DNA of 64,000 nucleotides, from positions 3,586,056-3,650,055 of the forward strand of contig JAEVLN010000006.1 of assembly GCA_018350325.1 (NCBI GenBank). Reading direction: 5' to 3'. The notes beneath the pieces are model-generated. The model did not search any database and was not told where the DNA came from. It worked only from the letters and a program-made list of their open reading frames with translations. The DNA is from Globodera rostochiensis. Lineage: Eukaryota > Nematoda > Chromadorea > Rhabditida > Heteroderidae. Shown here in pieces: positions 12,370-24,403 of this stretch. Made by a program: the position numbers and the translations under genes. The first letter of the stretch is position 1. The number at the start of each line of letters is the position of its first letter.

Positions 12370-14262
12370 TCAGACGAATGTGAACACAACATGACCGAAG
12401 GCAAGCAACAATCCGTACTTGACCTGCTTGCCAACCTCCGAAGTCATCAGCTTGGCCCTGTTCAGCATTGCATTCCGCGCTTGTTCCAGTGAACTCAAAA
12501 ATTTCTGATTGTTGTCGACATGTTGATCAGCTGCATAATGGAGGACAGTGTCAATCCCGTTCAGCAACTTCCTGAAAATGTTTGACCAATACATTCTCAA
12601 AGATTGCTAAAGTTGATAAATCATTCAGTAAACAAAAATGTTTTAATTATATTGAGATTAACTTCCAATTCTAAGCTAATTAGTTCAGGATTTTAGCTGT
12701 TGTTAAAGAAAACTAAAAAATTTAAAAATTTTGTATTATTTTTGTCTTAAGAATTTTTTGAAAAGGCTCTATACCATTAAGGCTTTATCTTTTAACAGAT
12801 CCAACTATTTTTGAATTTTTTTAGCCGTTTTAAAATTTTGAATTTTTTAAAATTCATTTTGGCATACTGTGTTTCGGTCCTCAATTTTTCGCTTAATCGA
12901 GCGTCCAATTCCGCCAAAGCCTGCTTTAATGTTGCCAAAATTTGTTCTGGTGTCGGAATGTTTTTGCGACGTTCCAATTCCTCTTTTAGGGCAGAAAAAG
13001 TGGGGAATTCAAACACTTTTTGTTCCGTTAAATCCAATGCGAAATATTTGGTGAAATCGATAGATTTTCCTTCGTTGGGTGCTTCTACAACGAATGAATG
13101 CACTGTTTTCTAAACAAAACTTTTTTTAAATTAAAATAGCTAATATAACAAAAATTATTTGTTCTTTTTTGTGATGGGTTTGCAATTTTTTTCTGTTTGG
13201 AATTTTTTTTTTTCAAAAAAGGAAAAAAAGTCCTTTAATTTTCAACAATTTTTGATAATAATTTTAAATAGACCGCTGAAATTCGTTACCCTTTTTCCTA
13301 TTTTTTATAATTTATTTAAATTAAATTGCTAAATTACCTTTGTTGTACGGTATCCTACAGATGCGCCAGTTACCATTTGATTGATATCCACTTGAAGCTG
13401 AAAAATTATTTTATTAAAACTTTATAAAAAAACTTTTAATTTTTTCTTACCACGGGTGTATTGTGTTTTAACTTTAAAAACAACATAAATTGCTTCTCGT
13501 CCTTCCATTCGAGCTCCGATTCGAGCACTTGGAATTCCACGTCATCGCCGACAACTTCAATGCCGTATTGGTCCATTGCTTCATTGTTTTCCCAAATTTG
13601 GCCTCTGAAGTAGCGCTTAAGTGTTGTTGGGGCTGAAAATATAAAAAGTGCGTTTTGAATGCATCATAAAAAAATTAAAAATTGGAAATCCACAAAGAGT
13701 TAGGGTCCCTGATTCCGACAAGCGCCCCCGGCGTTATTAACGCTTTAAGATTGAACAATGTTTAAAAAATGCTCTTTTTTTAAGGGTTTCTGGCCATAAC
13801 TTTTTTGTTTTTTGTCCAATCAATTAATTCTTTTAAGAAAGATAGATTCTATTCATCATGAGCATTTGGTATAATTTTCTACCTAATTAGTTCAGCATCA
13901 ATTATAAAGCATTCAACATTCCAACCCTTTTTGACGTTAGGACCGTATCCATGTCCATGACCGTAATCCCTGGGTAAACAACATTTGACCCCCCGACCAT
14001 TATACCTCAGACCGGGCCCGGCGGGTCTAATACCCTACAACCAATTTTGATTTATGCCATGCCCGATCAGTCCGGGGTGCCGTTTTCCGATATGCCGCCC
14101 CCAAAGGGTTTAGATAAACTCTATTAAAAGCTCGAATGGCTAATTTATGCATTTTACATGAAACTTACGTTCTCTGTAAAGGCGTTCATTCCACCCGAAA
14201 TCGAACAGTTTCAAAAATATTAGAAGAAATGCATTTAGAAAAAATGAATTGAAACTTTTCAT
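12370..14262 (-). CDS. Secreted pioneer protein, 259 aa
   Basis: Five exons: 14262-14169, 13632-13451, 13397-13338, 13109-12868, 12571-12370, all with GT-AG introns and matching phases. The N-terminus MKSFNSFFLNAFLLIFLKLF is a likely signal peptide. The mature part is acidic then helical: a Trp/Glu-rich segment (QVLESELEWKDEKQFMLFLK), then a long heptad-like helix (ILATLKQALAELDARLSEKLRTETQKLL), then an Ala/Leu-rich C-terminal helix. No domain is recognised. A secreted, helical, family-less protein in a plant parasite is a candidate effector, but no function can be assigned. Intron 1 (13633-14168) holds a GC-rich block (13690-14110) that begins GGTCCCTGATTCC and looks like a degraded repeat. 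Confidence 0.7.
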
Positions 14263-15291
14263 TGGGAACAAACTTATTTTTAAATTGCTAAAAAAAATCA
14301 AATTTAAATAGAATAGTAGAGTCGTTATTGATACCTTTTTTTCATCGAATTTTCGTTAATAACATATACATGAAAATTTTGAAATACTAAGCCTAAATAT
14401 TAATGTTGTGGCATATCGATTTATGCATTGGAAAAGTATGTTCCGGTCGAGTAAAATAAATTTTTTTAAACATAAAAACATGTACAATAAAATCATAATG
14501 AAAATTTTCATTTTTATTTTTCGACTTTTTTTTTTAAAGTCAAGGTATTGATGTTTTAAAGCTTTATAAATTTTAAGACATTTATACAAATATTTAATTA
14601 TTCCAATTATGACAATCATTAAAATTATATGCTTTAGCTAACAATTTTTTTAAATAATGCAAACAAATTATTTTCATATGAACACACACGTCATTTATAT
14701 GCAAAATCTTTGTTTGTCTGTCTAATTTTTTTTTTGTAGGTTGCTTGAAAACAATTTCCGGCGCCAAGACACGACGAATAAAATATGCAGGGGATGATGC
14801 CCAATATAAAATAAAATGTTTTTCAATTCAAATAATAAAAAGTTATAATAGCTAATAACTAGGGATGGGATTTATATGCATTTGCAATTTTTAAATCCAA
14901 AAGTTTCGATCAAAAAAGGTGTTGTAACGCCTCTTTTTCTTTTTTGACCCTTTTGAAAATGCATATTTTGGCACTTTTTGACTTAAAATTCTATGACAAA
15001 AATGCAATTCAGAAAAAAAAAATTCATTTTTGGTGCATATAAATCCTAGCTCTAGTTGTAGCATAACGAAATTTTGATTTATTTAAACAATTATCAAATG
15101 AATTCTTTAAGACGCAAAATTAAACATATAAATTAAGTAAATTTACAAAAATTGACTTAAATTTTAAATTATTAATATATCATTTAATTTAATCGAATCG
15201 AATAAAACTATTTTTTAGTAATTCTAACTTACAATCCAACGGCCTAAGAATATGATAAAAAATAAATTATTGTAATTTTAATTTAGGAATT
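14263..15291. other. Divergent promoter region with a foldback
   Basis: About 1 kb between divergently transcribed pioneer genes, AT-rich. A foldback at 14870-15054 has ends TAGGGATGGGATTTATATGCA and TGCATATAAATCCTAGCTCTA, with GCATTT and AAAATGCA words in between. Nothing else is supportable. Confidence 0.6.
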
Positions 15292-18200
15292 ATGGCTTCT
15301 CCCATTTCAAAAAATTTGACGTTAATTCTTGTAATCTGTTTGATTCACTTTTGCATTTCGATGATTGGCGATATTCCTGCTCAAAAAAGTGTGATAAAAT
15401 CGCCAACAGCAGGTTAAAAACAAAACAAAAAAAAATTGTTAAAAAAGTTTTTTTTAGAATTTATTCTAAACAAAAATGTTGGGAAATTATCCACATTTCC
15501 AACAAGACGAAACTCATTCAACTCATTAAGAACATATGGTCATAACAGTCTTTTGTATAATTTTCAAACTTATAACGGTAAAATTAAATATTCGATTTTA
15601 ATACGATTTTTTGTTTTGTTTTAGAGGACTTAAAATACCCGAAAAATCGGAAAATAATTAAAATTTCAAGTCAAATGTCGTCAAACTCGAAGGATTTTTT
15701 CTCAAATGGCAAAAAAATTCGCTTTAATTACGGAAATCAGTTGAAAATCATGTTGGAAAATTGTGTTGCATATGAGAACAAACGGAAATTTTTATCCCTA
15801 GAGATTTTAGGCACAATTGGGCAACAATCAGTTTTGATTTTTAAATAATAAATTTAATAATAACATTTATTTGCATTTTTATTATAGTATTTAAAAAAAA
15901 TCACAATATAAATGATTTAATAAATTAAAAATTTTTTTTAACAGCCTGGCCAAGGTTACAATATGTTGGCACTGAAAGCTGCTGTCGAGAAAGAAGAAGA
16001 AATTTTGATGGGTCCCAAAATAGGCGGTGTTAAACATATATTAAAAATTGCCACTGCAATGTGGGCTGCCATCAAGCAGGTCAACGCTGCAGCAGTTGGC
16101 AGGGTATAGAAAAAAAATGGCAGGAAATTTGAATTCAATTACCTAATCAAGGATGCAACCTTTTTGTTGTTATATTAAGAAAGGTAGGGATCTCAGAGAT
16201 TTAACCGGATTCTGGTGTCCAGATTGCGTACAAAAATTGGCAAGATTTTTTATAGGGTTTAAATCAGTTTGGGGACGGATCGGCGCTGCCGATAAGCGAC
16301 GCCGAAAAAATTCTTTAGTTTTGATGAAAGTTTTTAAGAAAAATGGTCCAAAAACTGCATCGCGGAAGGGCAAAAATACCAGAAAATTAGGGGAAAACCC
16401 AAATTTTTGAGATTTAAATTTCCCAGACTTTTTTTATTTAAGAGTCAGAATTTGGCGTCCGGTTACATCATTGGTAGAGATCAGAGCTGTTCGTGAGTCT
16501 CGGTCTCGGTTCTCGAGTCGATTCTCGGTTTTTTTGGTCTTGTTCTCGGTCTCGAGTCTTGGGGTCATTTCTTGATCTCGGTCTCGGTTCTCGGTGTCAT
16601 TTCTCGGTCTCGGTTCTCGATTCTCGGTAAATTTTAAGTCTCGAACAGCTCTAGTAGAGATATTTAAAAATTTTAATTCTCATTTTGAGCAGATTCCAAA
16701 TGGGGTGGCCGAAGAGCAGATGCGCTTCATCGGGCTTGTGCTGGCTCATTTGGTGTTCCGTGACGACCCAATCGTCGACCCGGAAACCGGCGATTATGTG
16801 TTCTTCGCGCAGATGGAGCCCGCCATTGATCCGATTGATCCACACGTTTGGAGACAAATGCAAAAAGAATTGGACACACAGGTAATAATAATACAATGAC
16901 TGATCATTTCAGAGCATTAGCATTATGAATTTAGCGTTAAAAATGTTCGTAAATTTGGGATAAATTTTAATCAGATTTACTTAGAGTTAGTCGGGATCAG
17001 GATTTTTTGGGGAAAACCGGGACCGGGATTGAGAAATTAAAAAACCGGAATTTATAAGAGAGAAAATTCATCAAATTTCGTTCAAAAAAAACCGGGACTA
17101 ATGGTCAAAAAAAACAAAGATTTGTAATTTTGAAAAACCCCCGATTTTATAAGGGAGATCAGTCCCAAAATTGGAGACTTATTTGAGACGATTTGAAAAT
17201 TCGAGTGAATTCTAATCCAAAATATAAACAATTTTTAAACAAATTTAAATACAATTTATTGCCTTAAAGCTTCGAGCCCAATTGGCATGCCAAGAAATTT
17301 TGGTGGAAGAAAAAGATGTTGGCAATGTTTTGGCGGAAAAAGAATTGCATGAAATATTGAAGAACAAAATTTCGCGTGGCATTTCAACTAGAGCGGAATG
17401 GGCAAAATGGCTTGAGTTGGAGGAGAAATTTCGACTGATCTCACTGAATCATCACAAAGTGCCGCACTTCAACCTTATTTTTAGAACATTCATCGCCTTC
17501 GGCGACGAGGCACCCAAACTTATACTTCTTGTCCGAGCAAGTTTTTTTTACATATTATTTAGTATTGAAATTTTATAGGTATATGTGTCGGCCTATATTT
17601 TATATAATCCCAGTATTTGAATATTTTCAAATAATACTAGGAATTCTAACCTAATATTCAAATAATACTCCGACGTGTGGATAAGAAAAAAAACCAAAAA
17701 ATCATTTTAATTAATTGTGGGTTAAAGCGTCATGAGAAAATGAATTCGAAATCGTAACACAAAGCCTAAAATGTGCTTATTTAAATAAAAATATGTTTTT
17801 ACTCAATTTCTACAAAATTGATGCCTTTCAATTTCGTCGTATTCATTTTCAGTGCTGAGTTAAATCGTAATTTCAGTTCAGGTCCAATTCCGAGCCAGAG
17901 CTGGTCTAAATTTGGAGTTTCGTATTTCGATTTTTAGAAATTTGTTTTTTTCGCTTAAAATTTTCGTGCTTTATTTCGACTTTTGCTCAGCGTTTGTTCC
18001 GGGTTCCGACTTTTTAAAAAAGTCAACTCCGGTCCAGAGCTGGAGCCGGAGCTTTTATCCAACACCAAAAAGAAAATCTTTCAAAAATTTTTTTTTGGGT
18101 TTACTTTAATTTAGGTTGTAATATTTTGTCAACTTTCAAAACAAATACAAATGCCTAATTAATTTTGATAATTACAGGTGTTGTTAGAGGGCACGATTGA

Positions 18201-18330
18201 TGAACATCAATTTGATAAATATTTGGAAACGGGTTCAGGAGATGAATTGCTGAAATTTATTCATCATCATCCCAGCGAAATGATGTCAAAACAATTGAAA
18301 TCTCTCGCCAAACAATTCGGATTTTCTTAA
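15292..18330 (+). CDS. Secreted pioneer protein, 402 aa
   Basis: Seven exons: 15292-15412, 15458-15577, 15625-15830, 15945-16103, 16693-16881, 17270-17530, 18178-18330. The signal peptide is about residues 1-28 (LTLILVICLIHFCIS). After a basic Asn/Ser-rich stretch, the C-terminal two thirds looks folded, with helices such as AVEKEEEILMGPKIGGVKHIL and blocks FIGLVLAHLVFRDDPIVDPETG and DPIDPHVWRQMQKELD. It ends MMSKQLKSLAKQFGFS*. The exon 6 donor at LILL|GTCCGAG was chosen over a GCAA|GTTTTT alternative because only it keeps phase with the last exon. No domain is recognised. Intron 4 carries a MITE, and introns 5 and 6 carry CCGGGA-, ATTTGAAT- and CCGAGC-rich repeat debris. Confidence 0.7.
16482..16653. 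mobile_element. hAT-like MITE, CTCGGT-rich
   Basis: Ends CAGAGCTGTTCG and CGAACAGCTCTA. A perfect 8-bp duplication GTAGAGAT flanks it at 474-481 and 654-661 (plus 16000). The interior is iterated CTCGGTCTCGGTT. It ends about 40 bp before exon 5 of the 402-aa gene. Confidence 0.9.
17579..17680. mobile_element. Small foldback, TATTTGAAT family
   Basis: Begins GGTATATGTGTCGGCC and ends ACTCCGACGTGTGGATA, with internal GTATTTGAATATTTTCAAATAATAC. The same internal words and a TGTTGG/CCAACA terminus occur in the larger element at 41743-42515, so these are two members of one family. Confidence 0.55.
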
Positions 18331-18647
18331 AAATTTTTTTTCCAATGCTTAGAAAGAAAACATTAATTAAATTTTGTAATAGGATAGTGCCCTTTATTCT
18401 TTTTTCGAATTACGTATGAGTTTGTCAATAAAAGACACGCAATTTTTACGTGGAATCTTTATATGTTTAGCTAATTCATTTTTATTAGCATTAATACATT
18501 GATTTTATTTAATATTAATTTAATTGTAATAATTCTATTCAAAAGTATTTTTATTTGTTTAGAATATGATTTTTATACATTAACGGAAGTTAAAACTATT
18601 CAAAATCAATTTAAAATAAATGAATTTAAGATTTAGAAATAGCAAAA
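18331..18647. other. Short intergenic spacer
   Basis: 317 bp, very AT-rich, between two genes in the same direction. It holds the 3' flank of the 402-aa gene and the whole promoter space of the next. No motif stands out. Confidence 0.5.
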
Positions 18648-20957
18648 ATGAGAAAAATTGACTTTATTATGTTGATTTTTGGCTTATTTTGCGCTGAGAG
18701 CCGAGCAAGTACAGAAAATGACAAAAAAAATATTGCTAAACTTGATAGAACTCTAAGTTTTAATGTTTATTTGCAAAACGAAAAAGGACAACGACAAACG
18801 CCCTCTCTTTCAGAATTTGTCAACAAAAACGGCACTGGTGAAAAGAAGAAAAGTATTTTTTATTTAAAAAATTCATTAATATTATTTTTAATTCTTATAG
18901 ACAAAACCAAGGCAATGGAAGCAGGTAAAAAAGTTTTAAAATTAAATTTTTATTATATTTTCGAGTTATTATGCAAACTTTACATGCTTTAAAAATTACA
19001 ATAAATTTTAAGAAAGGAGAAAGGAAGGAGTATATGTCAGGGCTGCGATCGGGTAAAGTCAATTCCCAAGTACAAGCATGTTGATTTTCAAGTACATAAT
19101 GGGCCAATTTTACGAAATCAAGTACACTCAAAAAAAAAAACCAACTTGGGGTCAATTTTTGGTCTACCCTAGACCGGCACCGTATTTAGCCTTGGATTTT
19201 GTTGTAGGTGGGTCCGACGGCGATGCCGATAGGCACCGTTGAGAATGTTCTACTATTAACATTTTTTGTTAAGAAAATTGCGAACAAACTTCAAAAATTT
19301 GCGATTTTAATTTTTCAAAAAAAAAAATTTTTTTTTGTGAATTCTGCTTTACACGGGAAGGGAGGGGGTCGGCGGTGCCGATAGGCGCCGCCGAGAAAAT
19401 TTGAATTTTTGATCCAAGTTGTTAAGAGATTTTCAAAAATTTTTTTAAATCTGATTTTTTTGATGTTTTTTTAAGGATGGGGTCGGCGGTGCCGACAGGC
19501 GCTGCATTTTTTTTTGGAAATTTTGATGAATCTTGTTAAAGAAATTGAACAAAAAATATGCGGGAAAATAGCAAATAGAAGAATCAAAAAGTCCAATGTT
19601 TTGAAAAGCGCATTTTTGATAAAAAATTGAAAATTTTGAAACAATGCCAAAACAAAAATATTCCCATTAAAATCCCTAAATTTTCAACACTCCCGCCAGA
19701 TTCTCATTTTTCAAGTACATTCTTGAAAATAAGCACATTTTTAATTTTTAAGTACGAGGGTCCATTTTCAAGCACTGTACTTGCCATTCAAGTACGAATC
19801 GCAGCCCTGGTATATGTTCTTCGTTTTAAGGCTTAAAGGCTAAACCTTTTGATTTAATTTTTGGAATTTTTAAATCAAAAAAAAAGATTCAGAAAAACAT
19901 TAAAATAAATTTAAAATTATTTGCTAATTAAAATATTTATTATTTCGTGGTATATTTTATAACTTCAGAGCATAAAAATAAAGACATCAATGATGACTTT
20001 GAATTTTCAATGCAAGACAATCAAATCGAAGTGAAGACGAAATTTCCTTTATTTTTCAAGGCAGTGAAAAAATTTAGCTTTTCAACTACTAAACACTCTG
20101 ATGGTAATTTAATTTTTTAATATATTGAAAAAGAGCTATCATTAAAAATAAAGTAATATAAATTCAGAATAATTTGTATAGAAATAGTAAAAGATAGGCA
20201 AAAATAGTAGGCCCGGGCAGGAATCAAGCCCCACGACCCTCGGCACGGTGATCACTAGGGATGCAAAAAATATGCACATAAAATCTTGAAATATGCGCAT
20301 AAAATATGCACCAAAAATTGCAAAATATGCATATAAAATGAAAAAATATGCACATAATTTTTCCAAATTCAATATAAATTCCCCAAATCACGAAAAAGTC
20401 AATTTTTAGGGGTGCATTTTTTGAAATTTTTAAAAAGTCTATTTTTAGAGGTGCATTTTTTGAAAATTTTGAAAAAGTCGATCTTTAGGGGTATATTTTT
20501 CGTTTTTATTGCATTTTGTTATTTTTGAAAAATGGCGAAATATGATAAAAATGGCGAAAATGCCAAAATATGCACATAAATAGCAAAATATGCGCATGGA
20601 AATGCGTTCTAGAAGCTTCAAACCAAGCTGAAAACAAGTTTTTCGTGCGTTTCAGGCTGTTACCAGTTCAGGAAAAAAATATTCATGTGCATATATTTTG
20701 CATCCCTAGTGATCACCTTCACAAACAGGGAGCGGCGGGACACATTCTCCCATAAAGTGAACGTGTTGGGCCCGTTGCCAAGAAATCCTCTCGATTTTCT
20801 CCTCGCCTCTGGCTATACCCTTTTCCCGGGGAAAAAGGCAAACAACGCCCGGGAACGATCCGGAGTCTTCTAAAGTTACAATAAAAAATCGATTAATGTA
20901 ATATATAAATTAGATACTGCTTCAACTTCTGTGGATTGGCCATCAAAGAAGACTTGA
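18648..20957 (+). CDS. Small secreted pioneer protein, 135 aa
   Basis: Four exons: 18648-18852, 18901-18924, 19969-20103, 20914-20957; all internal junctions are phase 1. MRKIDFIMLIFGLFCAESRAS is a signal peptide. The mature protein is Lys/Asp/Ser-rich and without Cys, and ends STSVDWPSKKT*. No family is recognised. Coding length is 408 nt, while introns 2 and 3 add 1.8 kb, almost all of it inserted elements: a 772-bp MITE in intron 2, and a MITE inside an older GC-rich repeat in intron 3. The first introns are 48 nt. Weak coding evidence apart from phase consistency and the signal peptide. Confidence 0.6.
19038..19809. mobile_element. hAT-like MITE, CAGGGCTGCGAT ends
   Basis: Inverted ends CAGGGCTGCGAT and ATCGCAGCCCTG. 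Perfect 8-bp duplication GTATATGT at 19030-19037 and 19810-19817. The interior has AAGTACATTYTTGAAA words near both ends and a central GGCGGTGCCGATAGGCGC motif repeated three times. No ORF. Confidence 0.95.
20185..20875 (-). repeat. Possible tRNA-derived SINE split by a MITE
   Basis: Excluding 20256-20708, the two halves rejoin into a GC-rich block of about 230 bp in AT-rich intron. On the minus strand it reads ...GTGATCACCGTGCCGAGG then GTCGTGGGGCTTGATTCC. The GGCTTGATTCC word resembles a Pol III B box (GGTTCGANTCC, two mismatches). A TAGCCAGAGGCGAGG word about 100 nt upstream is a weak A-box candidate. Confidence 0.35.
20256..20708. mobile_element. hAT-like MITE, TAGGGATGCA ends
   Basis: Ends TAGGGATGCAAAAAATATGC and ATATATTTTGCATCCCTA. 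Perfect 8-bp duplication GTGATCAC at 20248-20255 and 20709-20716. The subterminal regions are repeats of ATATGCACATAAA, and the centre repeats GTCNATTTTTAGGGGTGCATTTTT. Confidence 0.95.
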
Positions 20958-22049
20958 AATGGAATAGAAAGAAAAGGTGGAATTAATTATTAATACAAAA
21001 ATTAATTTAATCTATTTTTTTTTTAAGATCAGAGAGAAGTGATTTGTTAGACTAGTTCAACTTGAAGAGGAAAACATTTTGGATGATCATGATCACAGTC
21101 ATCATTTCAACTTGTTATTTTTAGCGGATTTTTGAGTTTAGCAAATACTATGGTTGTACAAGACTTTTAAACACGAGATTACATTTTTCAAAAACCATTG
21201 ATAGTTGCTTTAATTTTGGTATTTTCTTTCTATAATTTATTTTCTTATTCTTTCTACCACCCTAGGGCTCAGGGAGCCGCCCCCTGGTAGAGGTGACAGC
21301 GTGAGCTTCAACATAAATGTTATAAATCTATATTTATAAAATCAGAAATGTATGTATGTATAGTAAATATGTAAATTTTAAAAAAACCCTTATTCTGGGT
21401 TTGGGAAGAGCGGGTTGAACCGCCCCGCGTGTGGGTATTGGACAGAGAGAGGGGGGGGGGGCAGTTTTGTTGCGTTTTCTAAAATCGGCTCCGGAATCGA
21501 TTCCGTTTTGGTCCGGTTCTAGTTCATGAAAAATTTAAAAAACTCATTTTTGGCAGGCATTGCCTGGAAAGACTCATTTTCGGCTTATTGGAGGTTTCGG
21601 ATTTTAAAGTTTAGATCTTTAAAGCCCAAGGTTTGGGGGTATCGGATCTTAAGGCTATTTGTAAATGATCGCCTTAAAATAAATTATTTCATCAAATCTT
21701 TAAATGTTATCCTCTCATTCATTTTATAGTGTAAATGTATACCTAATATGTGATTATAAAATTTTTTTCAAAAAAATCCAGCCATGCATAATAATGTCTA
21801 CAATCTATGGTGGCACGGGACCGGGACCAGTACTGAAATGGTCAATTTTTTACATTTTGTACTGAAATTTTAGTCCCGGTTTTTCAAAATTTCTTTAAAG
21901 TCCCCTTATAATGGTCCCGGTTTTTTACCAACCATTTTTTTTTGCCCAGTAGTCCCGGTTTTTTTGACCGGGACCAAATTTGTCCCGGTTCCGGTTTTTC
22001 CAAAAGTCCCGGTGCCGTGCCACCCCCTACTACAAACAATAGAATCTTT
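20958..22049. other. Convergent 3' flanks with GC-rich debris
   Basis: No gene seen. GC-rich inverted words occur at about 21262-21300 (GGGCTCAGGGAGCCGCCCCC) and at 21484-21522 (GGAATCGATTCC), with an 11-G run near 21452. A MITE occupies the end next to the 440-aa gene. Confidence 0.5.
21806..22029. mobile_element. hAT-like MITE, TCCCGGTTTT-rich
   Basis: Ends TATGGTGGCACGGGACCGGGA and TCCCGGTGCCGTGCCACCCCCTA. The flanking octamers CTACAATC and CTACAAAC agree at 7 of 8. The interior repeats GTCCCGGTTTTT. It lies 20 bp beyond the stop codon of the 440-aa gene, so it is probably transcribed in its 3' UTR. Confidence 0.8.
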
Positions 22050-24403
22050 TTAGTAATTTTTTTCGGACTCGGATTTTTCGCGCACAATTCGCAATTCTTC
22101 CAATGTCTTTTGTGCCAAAAATTCAGGCTTTTCAGTGACGTCAACCAAAAGTTCCATTAATTTTTGTGCTTTTTCTATATCATTTAAAGGATCACCCAAA
22201 ATTTGATTAACATCTTGTTTGGCGTTCTCAATATTCTTGGTTGAAAATTTTGTAAAAATTTCTAAATAATTTCGATTATTTTAAAAAAAAGCCTTAAACA
22301 TGCAAATAAATAATAAAAACGGGATTTTCAGACACTTTTTGCGAATTTTTTTTCTTTATCAAATTGATTCTTATAATCAAAAATTTCAAATTTAATGAAA
22401 ATCTTTGATTATATTTTTATCTTTTAGCATCTAAACAAATACTAATTATTACTCAAAAAAGTATTTATAGCTAACTTTAACTAAAACAAATATATTTGAA
22501 TTTGAATAAAATAAATAAATAAATAAACTTTTAGTGCCTATTTTGGACGTTTAAAAGTTTCGCAATTTTATCACTTAAAAATCAATAAATCAGAGCATTT
22601 AACTAACCTTTTTTGTTTAGTTTAAGTTCATAAGCAAGTTGCTTAATTTCCTTAAATAGAATTTGTTGGTTTTTATTTATTTTTTGCATTGTGAACTTTG
22701 CTTGTCTTTTGGCAAAATTTGTGTATTGATAATTTTTACTATTGGCAATTTGATCAATCCGCGAAAAAGCGTTGAACGTCAAATTTACTTCGGTAAAGCA
22801 CGGCTCAAGTTTAATTACCTAATTAAAGTTACAAATAACCCATTAATTATAATTTTATTATTATTTTGCAAAATAAAAAATTTTATAAAATTTTTGGGAC
22901 CGGTTCGTTTTGAACAACCCTATTTTATACCTTTGTTGCAACAACTTCCACAATGCATTTGGGACAAAATTCTCCGTGCGAAAGAATCCTAAACTTTAAA
23001 ATTAGCATTTTTTTTGTGCAAAAATAAATAATACCAATTTTGGATGCAAGACGAATGAATGAAATGCTAAAATATTTAAAACAAATATTTAAATTAATTT
23101 AAGAAAAATAAATGTTACCTTTTCATGAAATTTTGAAATTTTTTGTTTTTCCATAAATGAATTAAAGCAACTTGGACAATTGCCAAGTTCCCGCTTTTCT
23201 TTGTCATTTATGGCGTAAGTCTAAATTTATTACTTTTTAATTTTTTTTTAAATTTTAACCATACTTTTAATCGAAATAAATTAACAGTCAATCCAAATAT
23301 TTCGTGCCCGTAAAAATGGTTTAATTCAACAGAAATGGGTTGCGTATAATTTGGCTAAATGCGATTAAAATATATAATTTTATGAAATAAGGTTGTTGAA
23401 AAACATTTAGTTTAAATCTTTATTAATTAAACGTTTTTTTATATATAAAATTTGCAAATTTTAAAGCATTAACTCTTTGACAAAAGCGTGTGCCCAATTT
23501 TGTTTGAACCCTTGAAATAACATCGCAACTCAATGGATAAAATGGCATCATTAAATTTATATTTGATAAAAATTCATTGGCATTTTCATTACTATTGAGT
23601 GGCACATCGACAAACATTACAACAGCCTCGTCTTCCCTGGTATTTTCGTCAGAATTAAATTTTCCGCTGAATGAAATGTTTGAATGTCCAGTTTGGCCCA
23701 AGTTTAGCTCATAAATTTTTTCAAAATTTGGCACGTAAATATCCAAATTGATCTTTCGTGAAAAAGTAGCATTTGAAATAGTTTTGCTTAGTCCCCGACT
23801 CGTCCACTCAATTTTGACAGTGAGCATTTGGGCCAGCTTTGCTTCGGGGCCAAGTTCAACCTTAAGCACATGGAAAAATGGGTTTTTTTATTGGAATTTT
23901 GTATAAATTTTGGCGTTTTGTAAAACGCCTAGGGCGAGGGCAAAAGATCATCCATAAAGATGAACACAACTGGGACCAGGGTTGTATCGAATTCGATTTT
24001 CCACGCTTTTTCCCTTCGATTTCGAACTTTTTAATTTCGATTTTTGACTTCAACATTTTTTAAATTTCGACACGGCCCTGATCACGCGGGATTACCATTT
24101 TGCTTATCTTTACTATTAAATACACTAATTACTCTCAAAATTGACCTGAAAAACGCGATCAATCGGAGCCTTGCTTATAGTTGGCATAGAAATTGTTTTG
24201 CGCATATCCATAAAGTGATTGTCCGGAACATCAAGTACTTTATATTCATAACTGATCAGTAGATCAAATTGCTCCGTTAGTACGTCATTTTGATTCTCAT
24301 TTTTGGAATGGAAGAAACTTTTATTGGTTAAAATTCGCATTTTTAAAAGCATTCCATTCAAACTAATCCAAAAAGATGACAGAAGAATTGCAATCAAAAG
24401 CAT
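22050..24403 (-). CDS. Secreted protein with two CxxC pairs, 440 aa
   Basis: Seven exons: 24403-24146, 23860-23474, 23354-23265, 23220-23119, 22993-22931, 22818-22608, 22261-22050. Signal peptide MLLIAILLSSFWISLNG. A region likely rich in beta strands (residues about 25-245) is followed by GNCPSCFNSF and, 36 residues on, GEFCPKCIVEVV. These two CxxC pairs could bind a metal or form disulfides. Lys-rich helices and an acidic C-terminus (ENAKQDVNQILGDPLNDIEK) follow. The exon 5 acceptor (TTTAAAG|TTTAGG) and exon 7 acceptor (TTTAG|AAATTT) were the ones that kept an open phase; the obvious alternatives run into stops. The exon 2 acceptor GCTTAAG is weak. No family is recognised. Confidence 0.65.
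23977..24080. mobile_element. Short foldback, TCGAA-rich
   Basis: Ends CAGGGTTGTATCGAATTCG and TTTCGACACGGCCCTG match as an imperfect inverted repeat with a CAGGG terminus. The interior repeats ATTTCGAWTTTT. It sits in intron 1 of the 440-aa gene. No clean target duplication. Confidence 0.6.

Noticed and set aside
23423..23480. Reading exon 2 of the 440-aa gene through to an in-frame stop (YKKTFN*)
   Set aside because: A donor at GTTAATGC joins in phase to four further exons with conserved open frames, so early termination is less likely.
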